Positions 7,883 to 17,705 of a stretch of DNA of 64,000 bases are shown in pieces. Origin of the DNA: an uncultured Prevotellaceae bacterium (lineage in GTDB: Bacteria > Bacteroidota > Bacteroidia > Bacteroidales > Bacteroidaceae); NCBI GenBank assembly GCA_902794405.1, contig CADBHI010000011.1:1-64000 (forward strand). The letters are read 5' to 3'. Numbering within the stretch: the first letter of the stretch is position 1; every line of letters starts with the position of its first letter. Below the pieces are notes generated by a model. The model did no database searches and was not told the DNA's origin. It saw nothing but the letters and a program-made list of their open reading frames with translations. The position numbers were made by a program, and so were the translations under genes.

Positions 7883-8901
7883 TTTTCGGACACGGAGACG
7901 ACTCATATCGCTATGGCGACAAAATAAAGATGGATTTTAGTTCCAACCTTCCAGGCTTTGTTGACCTGACAGTACTAAAAACCTATCTGGCCACACGCCT
8001 TGACGTGATCGGCGCCTATCCTGAACCAGAAGCCCGTGAGTTGGAAGTCATGCTTGCCGAAGAAGAAGGCCTTCAACCAAATAGCGTGATGGTAACAGCT
8101 GGCGCCACAGAAGCCATCTACCTAATAGCCCAGCTCTATAAAGGGTGGTCGTCAGTTATTCCTCAACCCACATTCAATGAGTATGCCGATGCCTGCCGAA
8201 TGCACGGACACCTACTTTCCTACTACGACAACGACGATATGGAAGTGCTTCCCGAAGAACGTCGGCTCTACTGGTTGTGTAATCCCAATAATCCTACGGG
8301 CTACGTCATGCTGAAGCCCCTGATGAATCACGTCATCAGAGATCAGAAGAACTATACATTCGTGGTTGACCAGTCGTACGAAGACCTCACGATGAAAGAC
8401 ATGCTCAAGCCAAGTGAGATGCAGGATTGCCACAACCTGATACTCATCCACTCTATGACAAAGAGGTACTGTATACCTGGCCTGCGGTTAGGCTACATCA
8501 CGGCTTCACCCATCATTATCGATAGGCTGCGCCAGCTACGCCAGCCTTGGACCGTCAATGCGCTGGCTATTGAGGCAGGAAAGTATCTGGTTAAAAGCCA
8601 CACGAAGGTAATTCCTGACAAGAAAGGCTATCTGCAAGAGGCAGCCCGCCTGCACGATGAACTCAACAACACCGATGGGCTGATGCTGATGGATACAGAT
8701 ACCAACTTCATGCTAGCATATCTGGAGCACGGTTCGTCAGCGAAACTCAAACGATGGCTTATCAATAACTACGGCATCCTGATACGCGATGCCTCCAACT
8801 TCCACGGACTTGACCACCATTGCTTCCGAGTTTCGGCTCAGACACCCTTGGAGAATAACATACTTATAGCTGCACTCCGAGAGTACACCCGTAGATTCTG
8901 A
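7879..8901 (+). CDS. Aminotransferase class I/II, CobD/HisC-like
   Basis: A 340-residue fold-type I PLP enzyme. It has the NPNNPTG motif (about residues 137-143), an aspartate in VVDQSYEDL that should hold the pyridine nitrogen, the Schiff-base lysine in SMTKRY (about 197), and the phosphate-binding arginine in GLRLGY. Closest families are L-threonine-O-3-phosphate decarboxylase (CobD, which makes the aminopropanol-phosphate arm of cobalamin) and histidinol-phosphate aminotransferase. Translational overlap with a B12-type ABC ATPase favours CobD. It lacks an N-terminal extension and is slightly short for the family. Confidence 0.75.
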   Translation: MIFGHGDDSYRYGDKIKMDFSSNLPGFVDLTVLKTYLATRLDVIGAYPEPEARELEVMLAEEEGLQPNSVMVTAGATEAIYLIAQLYKGWSSVIPQPTFNEYADACRMHGHLLSYYDNDDMEVLPEERRLYWLCNPNNPTGYVMLKPLMNHVIRDQKNYTFVVDQSYEDLTMKDMLKPSEMQDCHNLILIHSMTKRYCIPGLRLGYITASPIIIDRLRQLRQPWTVNALAIEAGKYLVKSHTKVIPDKKGYLQEAARLHDELNNTDGLMLMDTDTNFMLAYLEHGSSAKLKRWLINNYGILIRDASNFHGLDHHCFRVSAQTPLENNILIAALREYTRRF

Positions 8902-8920
8902 ATCCAAAAAGAAACGGCTT

Positions 8921-9955
8921 TTATTGGTTTTCAAAGGCAGCAGCCTCTGCCTCGGCTATAATCTGCTCACGCGTCTTTTCCTGAGGTGTAGCGGAAATGT
9001 CGCTCAAGTCAAACTCTTCCATCTCAGACTGTGCCTCTTCCGACAATGTTGCCTTACGAGGCTTTGGCTTCTTCACTTCCTCGACGGCTTCAGGTTGAGA
9101 CGGCTCCTGAGTATTAATAAAGTCCTGCTGAACCTCAGTATCAGGCACACTCATGGTCGGCATCTCCTCCATCTTAGTACGCTCGCTCTTGGCAGTAAAG
9201 ATAGCATCGATAAACTGTGGTTCACGCTTCAGGCGCTTCAGCGTTGCCTCTGATGCCTGCTGCTGAGCCTCTTTCTTGGAATAGCCCTGGCCTGACTCAC
9301 CAGCAACACCTTCCATAAACACCTGGAACTTGAAAACGGGCGAACCGCTGTCCTTTTCTGTTTCCTGCTTCTGCATACGGAACTCCATGCGGACACGATT
9401 CTTCTGGCTCCACTCCAAGAGCTTCGACTTAAAGTTCACCTCCTTGTAGGCCACCTTATCTATATTAATAAGCCGGGCAAGAATGCGCTTCTTCATAAAC
9501 CGCATAACGCCGTCGTAACCCTGATCGAGATAGATGGCACCTACCAACGCCTCAAAGGCGTTGCCGGCCATATAGCTGTTGTGGGAGTTGCTATGGCCTG
9601 CAGAAAGGATGAGCCGCTTCAGCCCCATCTCCTCTGCCAGCTTTCCCAAGGTATCGCGGCTAACCAACTTTGAACGGGTGTTGGTCAAGAACCCTTCACG
9701 CTTTCCAGGAAAGTGGTCATACACAATATGACCCACTACAGCATCCAGCAAAGCATCACCCAAGAACTCCAGCCGTTCGTTGTTCAGGGGCTTGCCCTTC
9801 TCATTACGGCGGCCTACGCTCTTGTGCATCAACGCTTGTTTATAAAAGCTGATGTCCTGGGGGTAGAACCCCATCACGTTGTAGAGAGAAGAAAAAAGCT
9901 CCTTCTCCTTACGGAAAGGGAGCTTTATTCGGTCAATAATATCCCTAAGCCTCAT
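8921..9955 (-). CDS. rnc: Ribonuclease III with long C-terminal tail
   Basis: A 344-residue protein cutting double-stranded RNA (rRNA maturation, RNA decay). The RNase III signature NERLEFLGDALLD is at about 59-71, with a second acidic site in AGNAFEALVGAIYLDQG. A double-stranded RNA-binding domain follows (about 165-240). The last 100 residues are a Glu/Pro/Lys-rich tail without clear fold; enterobacterial RNase III is about 226 residues, and such tails are usual in Bacteroidetes. I take the ATG at 9955 (MRLRDIIDRIKLPFRK), which overlaps fabF by 11 bp. The longer frame from 10018 would overlap fabF by 74 bp and lacks family support. Confidence 0.9.
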   Translation of the reverse strand: MRLRDIIDRIKLPFRKEKELFSSLYNVMGFYPQDISFYKQALMHKSVGRRNEKGKPLNNERLEFLGDALLDAVVGHIVYDHFPGKREGFLTNTRSKLVSRDTLGKLAEEMGLKRLILSAGHSNSHNSYMAGNAFEALVGAIYLDQGYDGVMRFMKKRILARLINIDKVAYKEVNFKSKLLEWSQKNRVRMEFRMQKQETEKDSGSPVFKFQVFMEGVAGESGQGYSKKEAQQQASEATLKRLKREPQFIDAIFTAKSERTKMEEMPTMSVPDTEVQQDFINTQEPSQPEAVEEVKKPKPRKATLSEEAQSEMEEFDLSDISATPQEKTREQIIAEAEAAAFENQ

Positions 9956-11207
9956 ACTTTTTGAAAACGACGCAAGCGTTGTGACCTCCGAAGCCGAATG
10001 TATTTGAGAGTCCGGCACGGACGGTGCGCTGCTGCGCTTTGTTGAAGGTGAAGTTCAGGTTGTAATCAATCTCAGGATCTTCGTCGCCCTCTTCGTGGTT
10101 GATGGTGGGAGGCACAATGTCGTTCTTGATGGCAAGCACGGTAACCATAGCCTCAACAGCACCAGCAGCACCCAGCAAGTGACCCGTCATTGACTTCGTC
10201 GACGAGATGTTCAACTTGAAGGCTGCATCACCAAATACCTCCTTGATGGCCTTGGCCTCAGAAATATCACCCACATGGGTAGATGTGCCGTGAACGTTGA
10301 TATAGTCAATATCCTCGGGCTTTATCTGAGCATCTTCCAGGGCATTCTGCATCACGAGCTTGGCACCAAGACCCTCAGGGTGAGAAGCCGTAATGTGGTG
10401 AGCATCGGCACTCATGCCGGCACCAATCATCTCTGCATAGATCTTAGCACCACGAGCCTTGGCGTGCTCCAGTTCCTCAAGGATGAGACAGCCGGCACCC
10501 TCAGCCATGATGAAACCATCGCGGCTGGCGCTGAACGGACGGCTGGCCTTTTCGGGCTCATCGTTGCGGGTAGACAATGCATGCATGGCATTGAAGCCAC
10601 CAACACCTGTAGCACAAATGGCTGCTTCGGCACCACCAGCCACAATAGCGTTGGCTTTACCCAAACGAATCAGGTTGAAGGCGTCAGCCAAAGCGTTGGA
10701 TGAAGAAGCACAGGCAGAGGCGGTAATATAGTTGGGACCGTGGAAGCCGTACATAATCGAAATCTGACCGGCAGCGATGTCAGCAATCATCTTCGGAATG
10801 AAGAAAGGATTGAACTTCGGACCGTCAGCCTCGTGCAAGCCGTAGTACTTGACTTCTTCCTCAAAAGTCTTGATACCACCAATACCCACGCCAAACACAA
10901 CACCAATGCGATTCTTATCCTCTGTTTCCAAGTCCATTGAACTGTCCTCAACGGCCTGCTTTGCAGCAATCATTGCCAACTGAGTATAACGGTCCATCTT
11001 GCGAGCTTCCTTACGATCAAGATATTGGTTAATATCCAGATTCTTCACCTCGCAGGCGAACTTGGTCTTAAACAGGGTTGTATCGAAACTTGTAATAGGT
11101 GCAGCACCACTTACACCTGCCAAGAGATTCTTCCACATCTCCTCAGGCGTATTACCAACTGGCGTAACGGCACCAAGACCTGTTACAACTACTCTTTTTA
11201 ATTCCAT
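9945..11207 (-). CDS. fabF: 3-oxoacyl-[acyl-carrier-protein] synthase II
   Basis: A 420-residue condensing enzyme that extends acyl-ACP by two carbons with malonyl-ACP. The active-site cysteine is in TASACASSSNAL (about residue 170), the two histidines in NVHGTSTHVGD and SMTGHLLGAAGA. The ATG at 11207 begins MELKRVVVTGLGAVTPVG, the classic start; the 18-codon extension upstream runs through a GC-rich repeat and is rejected. It forms a run acpP-fabF-rnc on the minus strand, as in many Bacteroidetes; the acpP-fabF gap is widened by an inverted repeat. Confidence 0.95.
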   Translation of the reverse strand: MELKRVVVTGLGAVTPVGNTPEEMWKNLLAGVSGAAPITSFDTTLFKTKFACEVKNLDINQYLDRKEARKMDRYTQLAMIAAKQAVEDSSMDLETEDKNRIGVVFGVGIGGIKTFEEEVKYYGLHEADGPKFNPFFIPKMIADIAAGQISIMYGFHGPNYITASACASSSNALADAFNLIRLGKANAIVAGGAEAAICATGVGGFNAMHALSTRNDEPEKASRPFSASRDGFIMAEGAGCLILEELEHAKARGAKIYAEMIGAGMSADAHHITASHPEGLGAKLVMQNALEDAQIKPEDIDYINVHGTSTHVGDISEAKAIKEVFGDAAFKLNISSTKSMTGHLLGAAGAVEAMVTVLAIKNDIVPPTINHEEGDEDPEIDYNLNFTFNKAQQRTVRAGLSNTFGFGGHNACVVFKKYEA

Positions 11208-11223
11208 AAGTATAAATTGATAA

Positions 11224-11300
11224 GCCCCCCCTACTGCCCCCAAGGGTGCTTCCATAGACAATAAAACTAAAGAAGCCCCCTCGGGGGCAGTAGGGGGGGC
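11224..11300. repeat. GC-rich long inverted repeat (REP-like)
   Basis: An 18-bp perfect inverted repeat: the left arm at 11224-11241 is GC7-TACTG-C5 and the right arm at 11283-11300 is its exact complement. Pairing continues inward (about 11242-11252 with 11272-11282) with two mismatches. It sits between acpP and fabF and would form a very stable hairpin in the shared mRNA. A related block lies inside the beta-galactosidase gene at 35206-35235. Confidence 0.75.
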
Positions 11301-11310
11301 CTGTTACTTT

Positions 11311-11547
11311 TTATTTTGAATTCTCTTCGATATAAGCGATGGCGTCACCAACGGTGCCAATCTTCTCAGCTTTATCATCGGGAATTGAAATGCCAAACTC
11401 CTTCTCGAACTCCATGATGAGCTCAACGGTGTCAAGTGAATCAGCACCGAGATCGTTTGTGAAACTTGCTTCGGGCTTTACTTCAGCCTCGTCAACACCC
11501 AGTTTGTCTACAATAATTGCCTTAACTTTGCTTTCAATTTCTGACAT
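11311..11547 (-). CDS. acpP: Acyl carrier protein
   Basis: A 78-residue acidic four-helix protein. Ser37 in [16 protein letters not shown] is the 4'-phosphopantetheine site. It carries growing acyl chains for FabF, encoded just downstream. Length and sequence are typical. A full promoter lies about 80 bp upstream, leaving an A+T-rich leader. Confidence 0.97.
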   Translation of the reverse strand: MSEIESKVKAIIVDKLGVDEAEVKPEASFTNDLGADSLDTVELIMEFEKEFGISIPDDKAEKIGTVGDAIAYIEENSK

Positions 11548-11621
11548 AATTTTTAATACTTTAAAATGTTAATAACTATTTGCTATCTTGAAAATTTTTC
11601 TTTCTTTTTTCGTTTGCGGGT

Positions 11622-11654
11622 GCAAAGTAACACATTTTCCGTCAGTTACGCAAA
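11622..11654 (-). promoter_or_regulatory. Promoter of acpP-fabF-rnc
   Basis: Minus-strand TTTG (11651-11654), 20-bp spacer and TTACTTTGC (11622-11630). The gap to the divergent gene (11548-11832) holds otherwise only A+T-rich sequence and the -7 element TAGCTTTGT at 11799-11807 for that gene. Confidence 0.55.
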
Positions 11655-11832
11655 TTTTTTGAGGAAAAAGTGAATGGACATTGCACACAAATGGGGTGTT
11701 TGTGCATAAATTTGAGCTTTTTCGTGTAATTTTTACCCTTAATTTGCAAATTAAAATGAAAAACTTGCTTTTTTGTTGCAGATGTGGAAAACTTTCTGTA
11801 GCTTTGTAGCCAAATATAAAATTACATACACA

Positions 11833-12456
11833 ATGTCATTTACAAAACAAGCCAATAAGATATTTAATCAGGCGATTTCCGACTATCACCTGACCGACAA
11901 TGTAGACACGCCCATTAGGAACCCTTATGAAAGAGGTTCGATAGAGTATGAGCTTTACCTGAAATGTTGGATTGATACCGTACAATGGCACTATGAGGAC
12001 ATCATACGTGACCCTGACATTGACCCCATTGAGGCTTTGGCTCTGAAGCGTCGCATAGACCATTCGAACCAAGACCGTACGGACCTGGTGGAGCAGATAG
12101 ACTCCTATTTCCGTCAGACGTACAGCGAGGTAAAGCCCCTTCCCGATGCCCGTCTCAATACTGAAAGTCCGGCTTGGGCCGTTGACCGTCTGAGTATTCT
12201 GGCACTCAAGATTTATCACATGAAGGAACAGACAGCACGAAAGGATGCTACTGAGGCACATCGTCAGCTCTGTCAAGCTAAGCTTGACGTGCTTCTGGAA
12301 CAGCAGGTAGACCTTTCAACTGCCATCGACCAGTTATTGGACGACATTGCCTCAGGTCGTATCTATATGAAGGTATACCGCCAGATGAAGATGTACAACG
12401 ATCCTTCTACCAACCCCATTCTCTATCAGAATAAGGGTGAAGGAGCAAAGAAGTAA
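11833..12456 (+). CDS. DUF4254 family protein
   Basis: A 207-residue, largely helical, soluble protein that begins MSFTKQANKIFNQAISDYH; this ATG is chosen because the -7 box TAGCTTTGT lies at 11799-11807, so the longer frame from 11773 would start before the transcript. DUF4254 proteins are typically found next to a family 9 glycosyltransferase, as here (next gene 19 bp downstream), which suggests a role in lipopolysaccharide or cell-surface glycan assembly. The biochemical function is unknown. Marked by the pattern RRIDHSNQDRTDLVEQID and a Leu/Ala-rich coiled-coil-like second half. Confidence 0.75.
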   Translation: MSFTKQANKIFNQAISDYHLTDNVDTPIRNPYERGSIEYELYLKCWIDTVQWHYEDIIRDPDIDPIEALALKRRIDHSNQDRTDLVEQIDSYFRQTYSEVKPLPDARLNTESPAWAVDRLSILALKIYHMKEQTARKDATEAHRQLCQAKLDVLLEQQVDLSTAIDQLLDDIASGRIYMKVYRQMKMYNDPSTNPILYQNKGEGAKK

Positions 12457-12475
12457 GTAATAATAAGGATAGGAA

Positions 12476-13543
12476 GTGAAAAAGGAGCATATACTTATCA
12501 TACGCTTCTCGGCTATGGGCGATGTGGCAATGGTGGTTCCCGTTGTCTACTCCTTGGCTAAGCAATACCCAAATATCCGTATTACGGTACTTAGCCGCAA
12601 ATTCGCCAGAGCTTTCTTCTATGATCTGGCTCCCAATGTAGACTTCATGGAGGCCGACATCAAAGGCGAATACAGGGGAGTGAAGGGACTCAACGCCCTC
12701 TATCGTCGTCTGACAGCCAAGCAATTCACCAAGATTGCCGACTTACATAACGTGCTGCGCTCTGAATACCTCCGCCTTCGTTTCAATATGGGTCGCTATC
12801 GAGTAGAGCATATCAACAAGCATCGCCACGATCGCCGCAAGTTGGTCTCTTATAAGAATAAGGTACGCAAGCAGCTGCGCACCCCCTTCGAGAACTATGC
12901 CGACGTGTTAGCTCGCTTAGGCTATCCTATTAAAATCGAGTTCACGTCACTATTCCCACCCGAGGGAGGCAACCTGAATCTGCTGCCCGCCATCATTGGC
13001 CCTAAGAAAAACTTTGAGCAATGGATAGGCGTAGCACCTACTGCCGCTCATCCTGGCAAATGCTACCCTACAGACCGCACCCGCCAAATCGTTGAGGAAC
13101 TGCTGCAACTTCATCCTAAAGCCCGCATCTTCCTCTTTGGAAAAGGACGAGTGGAGGACAAACTGTTTACCGCCTGGTGCCAGGAAATACCTCATTGTGT
13201 CTATGTCAGCCAGCATTTGGAAAACATGTATCAGGAGCTCGTCCTCATGAGTCATCTCGACGTCATGCTGTCGATGGACTCTTCAAACATGCACATGGCC
13301 TCGCTGACAGCTACCCCTGTGGTCAGCGTTTGGGGAGCCACCCATCCTTACGGAGGATTCATGGGCTGGCACCAGCCACCAGAAAATGCCATACAAGTAG
13401 ACCTCGACTGCCGCCCCTGCAGCATTTATGGCAAACGTCCCTGTCGTCGTGGTGACTTGGCTTGTATGAACATGATTAAACCTGAACGGATTATAGAGAG
13501 AATAGAACAAATTATTAACCCTCAAACAACAACAAGCTTATGA
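12476..13543 (+). CDS. Glycosyltransferase family 9 (heptosyltransferase-like)
   Basis: A 355-residue GT-B protein. N-terminal domain begins [18 protein letters not shown], the usual GT9 pattern; the donor-site part has [16 protein letters not shown] and the C-terminal [31 protein letters not shown] is the most conserved block of the family. GT9 enzymes transfer heptose from ADP-heptose to lipopolysaccharide inner core. Start is a GTG at 12476 with good spacing after AAGGATAGGAAG. A late cluster of cysteines ([20 protein letters not shown]) is normal for the Bacteroidetes branch. The stop overlaps the rubredoxin start (ATGA). Confidence 0.85.
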   Translation: MKKEHILIIRFSAMGDVAMVVPVVYSLAKQYPNIRITVLSRKFARAFFYDLAPNVDFMEADIKGEYRGVKGLNALYRRLTAKQFTKIADLHNVLRSEYLRLRFNMGRYRVEHINKHRHDRRKLVSYKNKVRKQLRTPFENYADVLARLGYPIKIEFTSLFPPEGGNLNLLPAIIGPKKNFEQWIGVAPTAAHPGKCYPTDRTRQIVEELLQLHPKARIFLFGKGRVEDKLFTAWCQEIPHCVYVSQHLENMYQELVLMSHLDVMLSMDSSNMHMASLTATPVVSVWGATHPYGGFMGWHQPPENAIQVDLDCRPCSIYGKRPCRRGDLACMNMIKPERIIERIEQIINPQTTTSL

Positions 13544-13698
13544 AAAAGTATGTATGCGACGTATGCGGCTACGTATACGATCCTGAAGTAGGAGACCCTG
13601 ACAACGGCATCGAGCCAGGCACCGCTTTCGAAGACATTCCTGAGGATTGGGTTTGCCCAATCTGCGGCGTTGGCAAGGATGAATTCTCAGAAGAGTAG
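13540..13698 (+). CDS. Rubredoxin
   Basis: A 52-residue protein too short for most gene finders at usual cutoffs. It has the two CxxC knuckles that bind a single iron: [10 protein letters not shown] near the start and [13 protein letters not shown] near the end, separated by the usual 29 residues, plus the conserved DPEVGDP and WVC aromatic core. Rubredoxins carry single electrons in the cytoplasm, often to peroxide-detoxifying enzymes in anaerobes. The ATG overlaps the glycosyltransferase stop (ATGA), so the two are co-translated. It ends 1 bp before the convergent methylase gene. Confidence 0.95.
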   Translation: MKKYVCDVCGYVYDPEVGDPDNGIEPGTAFEDIPEDWVCPICGVGKDEFSEE

Positions 13699-13699
13699 T

Positions 13700-14236
13700 T
13701 TACTTAAGTATCAATTGCTCCGCAAATTTGTAAATCACGATTCCTGCAGTTACTGAGACATTCATAGAATGCTTTGTCCCCAACTGAGGTATCTCAAGAC
13801 AACCATCAGAGGTGTCCACTACTTCCTGGTGGACACCTTTTACTTCGTTGCCTAATACAACGGCATACTTGCGACCCTTCTCTGCCTGAAAGCGCTGGAG
13901 CTTCGTAGAGTGTTCCACCTGTTCCACGCTATATACCGTATAGCCTTCCTTGTGCAGATGCTCTACAGCGGCAGTTGCCGTTGGGAAATACTCCCAACGC
14001 ACGCTATCCTCGGCACCTAATGCCGTCTTATGAATCTCGGCTGAGGGTGGGGTCGACGTTATGCCGCAAAGGCAGACACCTTCGATTCGAAACGCATCGC
14101 CAGTACGAAAAACACTTCCCACGTTGTGCATTGACCTCACGTCGTCGAGCACTACCACCAACGGCAGTTTCTCTGCCTCACGAAATTCTTCTATCGTGAG
14201 TCGCTGCATTTCTATCGTTCTAACCTTACGAGCCAT
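13700..14236 (-). CDS. TrmH/SpoU family RNA 2'-O-methyltransferase
   Basis: A 178-residue SPOUT enzyme. The three family motifs are visible: VLDDVRSMHNVGSVFRT (motif 1, Asn and Arg of the active site), YAVVLGNEVKGVHQEV (motif 2) and CLEIPQLGTKHSMNVSVTAGI (motif 3, trefoil knot that binds S-adenosylmethionine). It lacks the N-terminal L30e-like substrate-binding domain, so whether it modifies tRNA or rRNA cannot be told. A TAACTTTGC box (14267-14275, minus strand) stands about 30 bp upstream. Confidence 0.85.
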   Translation of the reverse strand: MARKVRTIEMQRLTIEEFREAEKLPLVVVLDDVRSMHNVGSVFRTGDAFRIEGVCLCGITSTPPSAEIHKTALGAEDSVRWEYFPTATAAVEHLHKEGYTVYSVEQVEHSTKLQRFQAEKGRKYAVVLGNEVKGVHQEVVDTSDGCLEIPQLGTKHSMNVSVTAGIVIYKFAEQLILK

Positions 14237-14266
14237 AATAATAAAAGTTCCTTTTTCTTATCGAGC

Positions 14267-14275
14267 GCAAAGTTA
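14267..14275 (-). promoter_or_regulatory. -7 element for the TrmH-like gene
   Basis: TAACTTTGC on the minus strand, 30 bp before the ATG at 14236. No clear TTTG at the expected distance. Confidence 0.45.
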
Positions 14276-14445
14276 CAATTTTTTGTGGAAACGAAAGAAC
14301 CATTTCTTCTGTCTTTTGGTTATAGAAGGTTAAAAAGATTGTTTACATTTCAGAAGACTGTGAAATTGTAAGGAAAAATGGTCTATATTTAACACTTCCC
14401 GTGAAGGTCAAATAGATTTCCTGAGAGGCTCAAAATGGGTTGTTT

Positions 14446-14556
14446 GGAGCATGAAATAGGTTTAGTCGGAGTAAAAGATAGAGTTAGCCAGACTAACTAT
14501 GCCACTTAGTCTGGTCAAAAGGGTGAGTTAGTAAGGCCAATTGAGTGGCAAAAACA
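14446..14556 (+). repeat. Degenerate 22-bp tandem repeat, about five units
   Basis: Units begin near 14446, 14469, 14491, 14513 and 14535. Unit 3 reads GACTAACTATGCCACTTAGT, unit 2 GAGTAAAAGATAGAGTTAGC, unit 4 GGTCAAAAGGGTGAGTTAGT. Sequence is poorly kept but the 22-bp step and the CTAA/TTAG cores are kept. It lies in the 637-bp gap between the TrmH-like gene and leuS. The rest of that gap holds a short inverted repeat AGCCCA/TGGGCT (14646-14677) and the leuS promoter; I see no gene there. Confidence 0.55.
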
Positions 14557-14815
14557 GGGCTTTTAAGGGGTAAAATCGGCATCCGAAACAGGGTTCATTT
14601 CACAAGCCATTATATGTCAGCGGGTTACAAAAAGCCCATATTTTCGCTATACGCTAACCTGGGCTCTTTGATTCGCAAATATTGAATTCTCAGGCCTCCA
14701 TTTGTCAACAAATTTCTTTTCGTTTAACACAAAACCATCCATCGTTCTTGGGGTTTGATTTTTATGTAGAACATAAAAAGTAAACAAAATGAACGATAAT
14801 TCAAAAAATTAGTTG

Positions 14816-14824
14816 TATCTTTGC
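14816..14824 (+). promoter_or_regulatory. -7 element of leuS
   Basis: TATCTTTGC 49 bp before the ATG at 14874. No good TTTG at the -33 position. The leader contains CTTAACCCTTCAAGG and no obvious T-box structure. Confidence 0.55.
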
Positions 14825-14873
14825 ACCCGCTTAACCCTTCAAGGATTGAAAATCAATAAACAACAAAGATACA

Positions 14874-17705
14874 ATGGATTACAATTTCAGAGAAATTGAG
14901 AAGAAATGGCAGAAGCGATGGGTGGATCAGAAGACCTATCGCGTAGTAGAGGACAAAAACAAGAAGAAGTTCTATGTGCTGAACATGTTTCCTTACCCAT
15001 CAGGAGCAGGTTTGCACGTAGGACATCCCTTAGGTTATATTGCCAGCGATATCTATGCCCGCTACAAGCGTCAGCAGGGCTTTAACGTGCTGAACCCGAT
15101 GGGCTACGATGCCTACGGACTGCCTGCCGAGCAGTATGCCATCCAGACAGGTCAGCATCCTGAGAAGACCACGTTCGAGAACATCGACCGCTATCGTTCG
15201 CAGTTGGATAAGATTGGTTTCTGCTTCGATTGGGAGCGCGAGGTCCGCACCTGCGACCCTATCTATTATAAGTGGACGCAATGGGCTTTCCAGCGCATGT
15301 TCAAGAGCTACTATAGCACAGCCTCGCACAAGGCTCAGCCTACCATCAAGCTGATTGAGCACTTCGAGCTGATGGGTACTGAGAACTGCAACGCGCTGGG
15401 TACTGAGGAACTGAACTTTACGGCTGCCGACTGGCACAGCTTCTCGGAGAAGAAGAAGCAGGAGGTGCTGATGAACTACCGTATTGCCTACTTGGCAGAC
15501 ACGATGGTTAACTGGTGTCCGAAGCTTGGAACCGTATTGGCTAACGACGAGGTGGTCGATGGCGTCAGCGTTCGTGGCGGCTATCCTGTGGTGCAGAAGA
15601 AGATGCGCCAATGGTGCCTCAGAGTAAGTGCTTACGCTCAGCGTCTGCTCGACGGCTTGGAGAAAATCGATTGGACAGACTCCTTGAAGGAAACCCAGCG
15701 CAACTGGATTGGTCGCTCAGAGGGTACAGAAGTAGAGTTCAACGTGGCTGACAGCGACAAGCACTTCACCATCTTTACGACTCGTGCCGACACTATGTTT
15801 GGTGTAACGTTTATGGTGTTGGCACCTGAGTCTGACCTCGTAGCCGAGCTGACGACTCCTGAGCAGAAGGCTGAGGTAGAAAAGTACCTTGACTACGTGA
15901 AGAAGCGCACAGAGCGTGATCGTCAGATGGACCACAAGGTGACGGGCGTATTCTCAGGTAGCTATGCCATTAATCCGTTTACTGACGAAAAGATCCCCAT
16001 CTGGATTGCCGAATACGTGCTGGCTGGCTATGGTACTGGTGCCATTATGGCTGTGCCTGCTCACGATAGTCGTGACTACGCCTTCGCTAAGCACTTCAAC
16101 CTGCCGATTATTCCGCTGATTGAGGGAGCTGACGTCTCTGAGGAGAGCTACGATGCTAAGGAGGGTATCATGTGCAACTCTGCCAGCTCGAAGTTCAGCC
16201 TTAACGGTCTGACCGTCAAAGAAGCTATTGCCGCTACGAAGAAGTTTGTAACGGAGCAGGGTCTTGGACGTGTAAAGGTGAACTACCGTTTGCGCGATGC
16301 TATCTTCAGTCGCCAGCGCTATTGGGGCGAACCGTTCCCTGTCTACTACAAGGACGATATGCCTTATATGATTCCCAAGGAGTGCCTGCCTTTGGAGCTT
16401 CCTGAGATTGACAAGTACCAGCCTACGGAGACGGGCGAGCCCCCATTGGGACGTGCCAAGAAGTGGGCTTGGGACACCAAGACCGATACGGTGGTCGATA
16501 AGTCGCTTATCGACAATAAGACCGTCTTCCCCTTGGAGCTGAACACGATGCCTGGCTTCGCTGGTTCTTCAGCTTACTATCTCCGCTATATGGATCCGAA
16601 GAACGAGAAGGCTCTTGTCAATAAGGATATCGACGAGTACTGGCGCAACGTTGACCTCTATGTAGGTGGTACGGAGCACGCTACTGGTCACCTAATCTAC
16701 AGCCGCTTCTGGAACAAGTTCCTTTATGACTCTGGCTACTCTTGTGAGGACGAGCCCTTCAAGAAGCTCGTTAACCAGGGTATGATTCAGGGTCGCTCCA
16801 ACTTCGTGTACCGTATCGAGGACGAAGGGGCCGACAAGGGTAAGTTCGTCAGCGTAGGCCTGAAGGACAAGTATACCACAACGCCTATCCACGTCGACGT
16901 GAATATCGTTAGTGCCGACGTGCTCGACATCGAGGCCTTCAAGGCTTGGCGCCCTGAATACAACAACGCCGAGTTCATTCTTGAGAACGGACAGTACAAG
17001 TGCGGCTGGGCCATCGAAAAGATGTCGAAGTCGATGTTCAACGTGGTCAACCCCGATATGATTGTCGAGAAGTATGGTGCCGACACCCTGCGTCTCTATG
17101 AGATGTTCTTGGGTCCTGTAGAGCAGTCGAAGCCTTGGGACACCAACGGCATCGACGGCTGCCACCGCTTCCTGAAGAAGTTCTGGAACCTCTGTTCAGT
17201 AGGCTGCGACTCAGTCGCAGCAAACGAAACGGCTACGCCTGAGAACCTGAAGAGCGTACACAAGCTCATCAAGAAGGTAAGCCAGGATATCGAGACCTTC
17301 AGCTACAACACTTCCATTTCTGCCTTCATGATTTGCGTCAACGAACTGTCGCAGCAGAAGTGCAAAAACAAGGAAATGCTGAAGACCCTCGTGGTGCTGA
17401 TTGCTCCGTTTGCTCCCCATATTGCTGAGGAGCTTTGGGAGATGATGGGCGGCGAAGGCAGCGTCTGCGATGCTCAATGGCCCACATGGAACGAAGAGTA
17501 CTTAGTAGAGAGCCAGGTGAAGTTAGGTATAGCCTTCAATGGTAAGGCCCGCTTCGAGATGCAGTTTGCCGCTGATGCCGACAACAAGACCATCGAGGAG
17601 GCTGTGCTCTCTGACGAGCGTGCCAAGAAGTACCTCGAAGGCTTCCAGGTAGCAAAGGTTATCATCGTCCCTAAGCGTATGGTGAATATCGTGCTGAAGA
17701 AATAA
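14874..17705 (+). CDS. leuS: Leucyl-tRNA synthetase
   Basis: A 943-residue class I synthetase that charges tRNA-Leu. HIGH motif in [14 protein letters not shown] (residues 41-54), KMSKS at about 716-720, and an inserted editing domain (about 220-430) with the [12 protein letters not shown] block that hydrolyses mischarged isoleucyl/norvalyl-tRNA. A zinc-ribbon-like insertion without its cysteines lies before the editing domain. The KMSKS-proximal insertion with [18 protein letters not shown] is a Bacteroidetes feature. The next gene begins directly at the base after the stop codon. Confidence 0.98.
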   Translation: MDYNFREIEKKWQKRWVDQKTYRVVEDKNKKKFYVLNMFPYPSGAGLHVGHPLGYIASDIYARYKRQQGFNVLNPMGYDAYGLPAEQYAIQTGQHPEKTTFENIDRYRSQLDKIGFCFDWEREVRTCDPIYYKWTQWAFQRMFKSYYSTASHKAQPTIKLIEHFELMGTENCNALGTEELNFTAADWHSFSEKKKQEVLMNYRIAYLADTMVNWCPKLGTVLANDEVVDGVSVRGGYPVVQKKMRQWCLRVSAYAQRLLDGLEKIDWTDSLKETQRNWIGRSEGTEVEFNVADSDKHFTIFTTRADTMFGVTFMVLAPESDLVAELTTPEQKAEVEKYLDYVKKRTERDRQMDHKVTGVFSGSYAINPFTDEKIPIWIAEYVLAGYGTGAIMAVPAHDSRDYAFAKHFNLPIIPLIEGADVSEESYDAKEGIMCNSASSKFSLNGLTVKEAIAATKKFVTEQGLGRVKVNYRLRDAIFSRQRYWGEPFPVYYKDDMPYMIPKECLPLELPEIDKYQPTETGEPPLGRAKKWAWDTKTDTVVDKSLIDNKTVFPLELNTMPGFAGSSAYYLRYMDPKNEKALVNKDIDEYWRNVDLYVGGTEHATGHLIYSRFWNKFLYDSGYSCEDEPFKKLVNQGMIQGRSNFVYRIEDEGADKGKFVSVGLKDKYTTTPIHVDVNIVSADVLDIEAFKAWRPEYNNAEFILENGQYKCGWAIEKMSKSMFNVVNPDMIVEKYGADTLRLYEMFLGPVEQSKPWDTNGIDGCHRFLKKFWNLCSVGCDSVAANETATPENLKSVHKLIKKVSQDIETFSYNTSISAFMICVNELSQQKCKNKEMLKTLVVLIAPFAPHIAEELWEMMGGEGSVCDAQWPTWNEEYLVESQVKLGIAFNGKARFEMQFAADADNKTIEEAVLSDERAKKYLEGFQVAKVIIVPKRMVNIVLKK

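Noticed and set aside
15030..15611. Open frames on the minus strand of leuS, korA, korB, fabF and other conserved genes
   Set aside because: They mirror G/C-rich codon use of the genes on the other strand and match no protein family.
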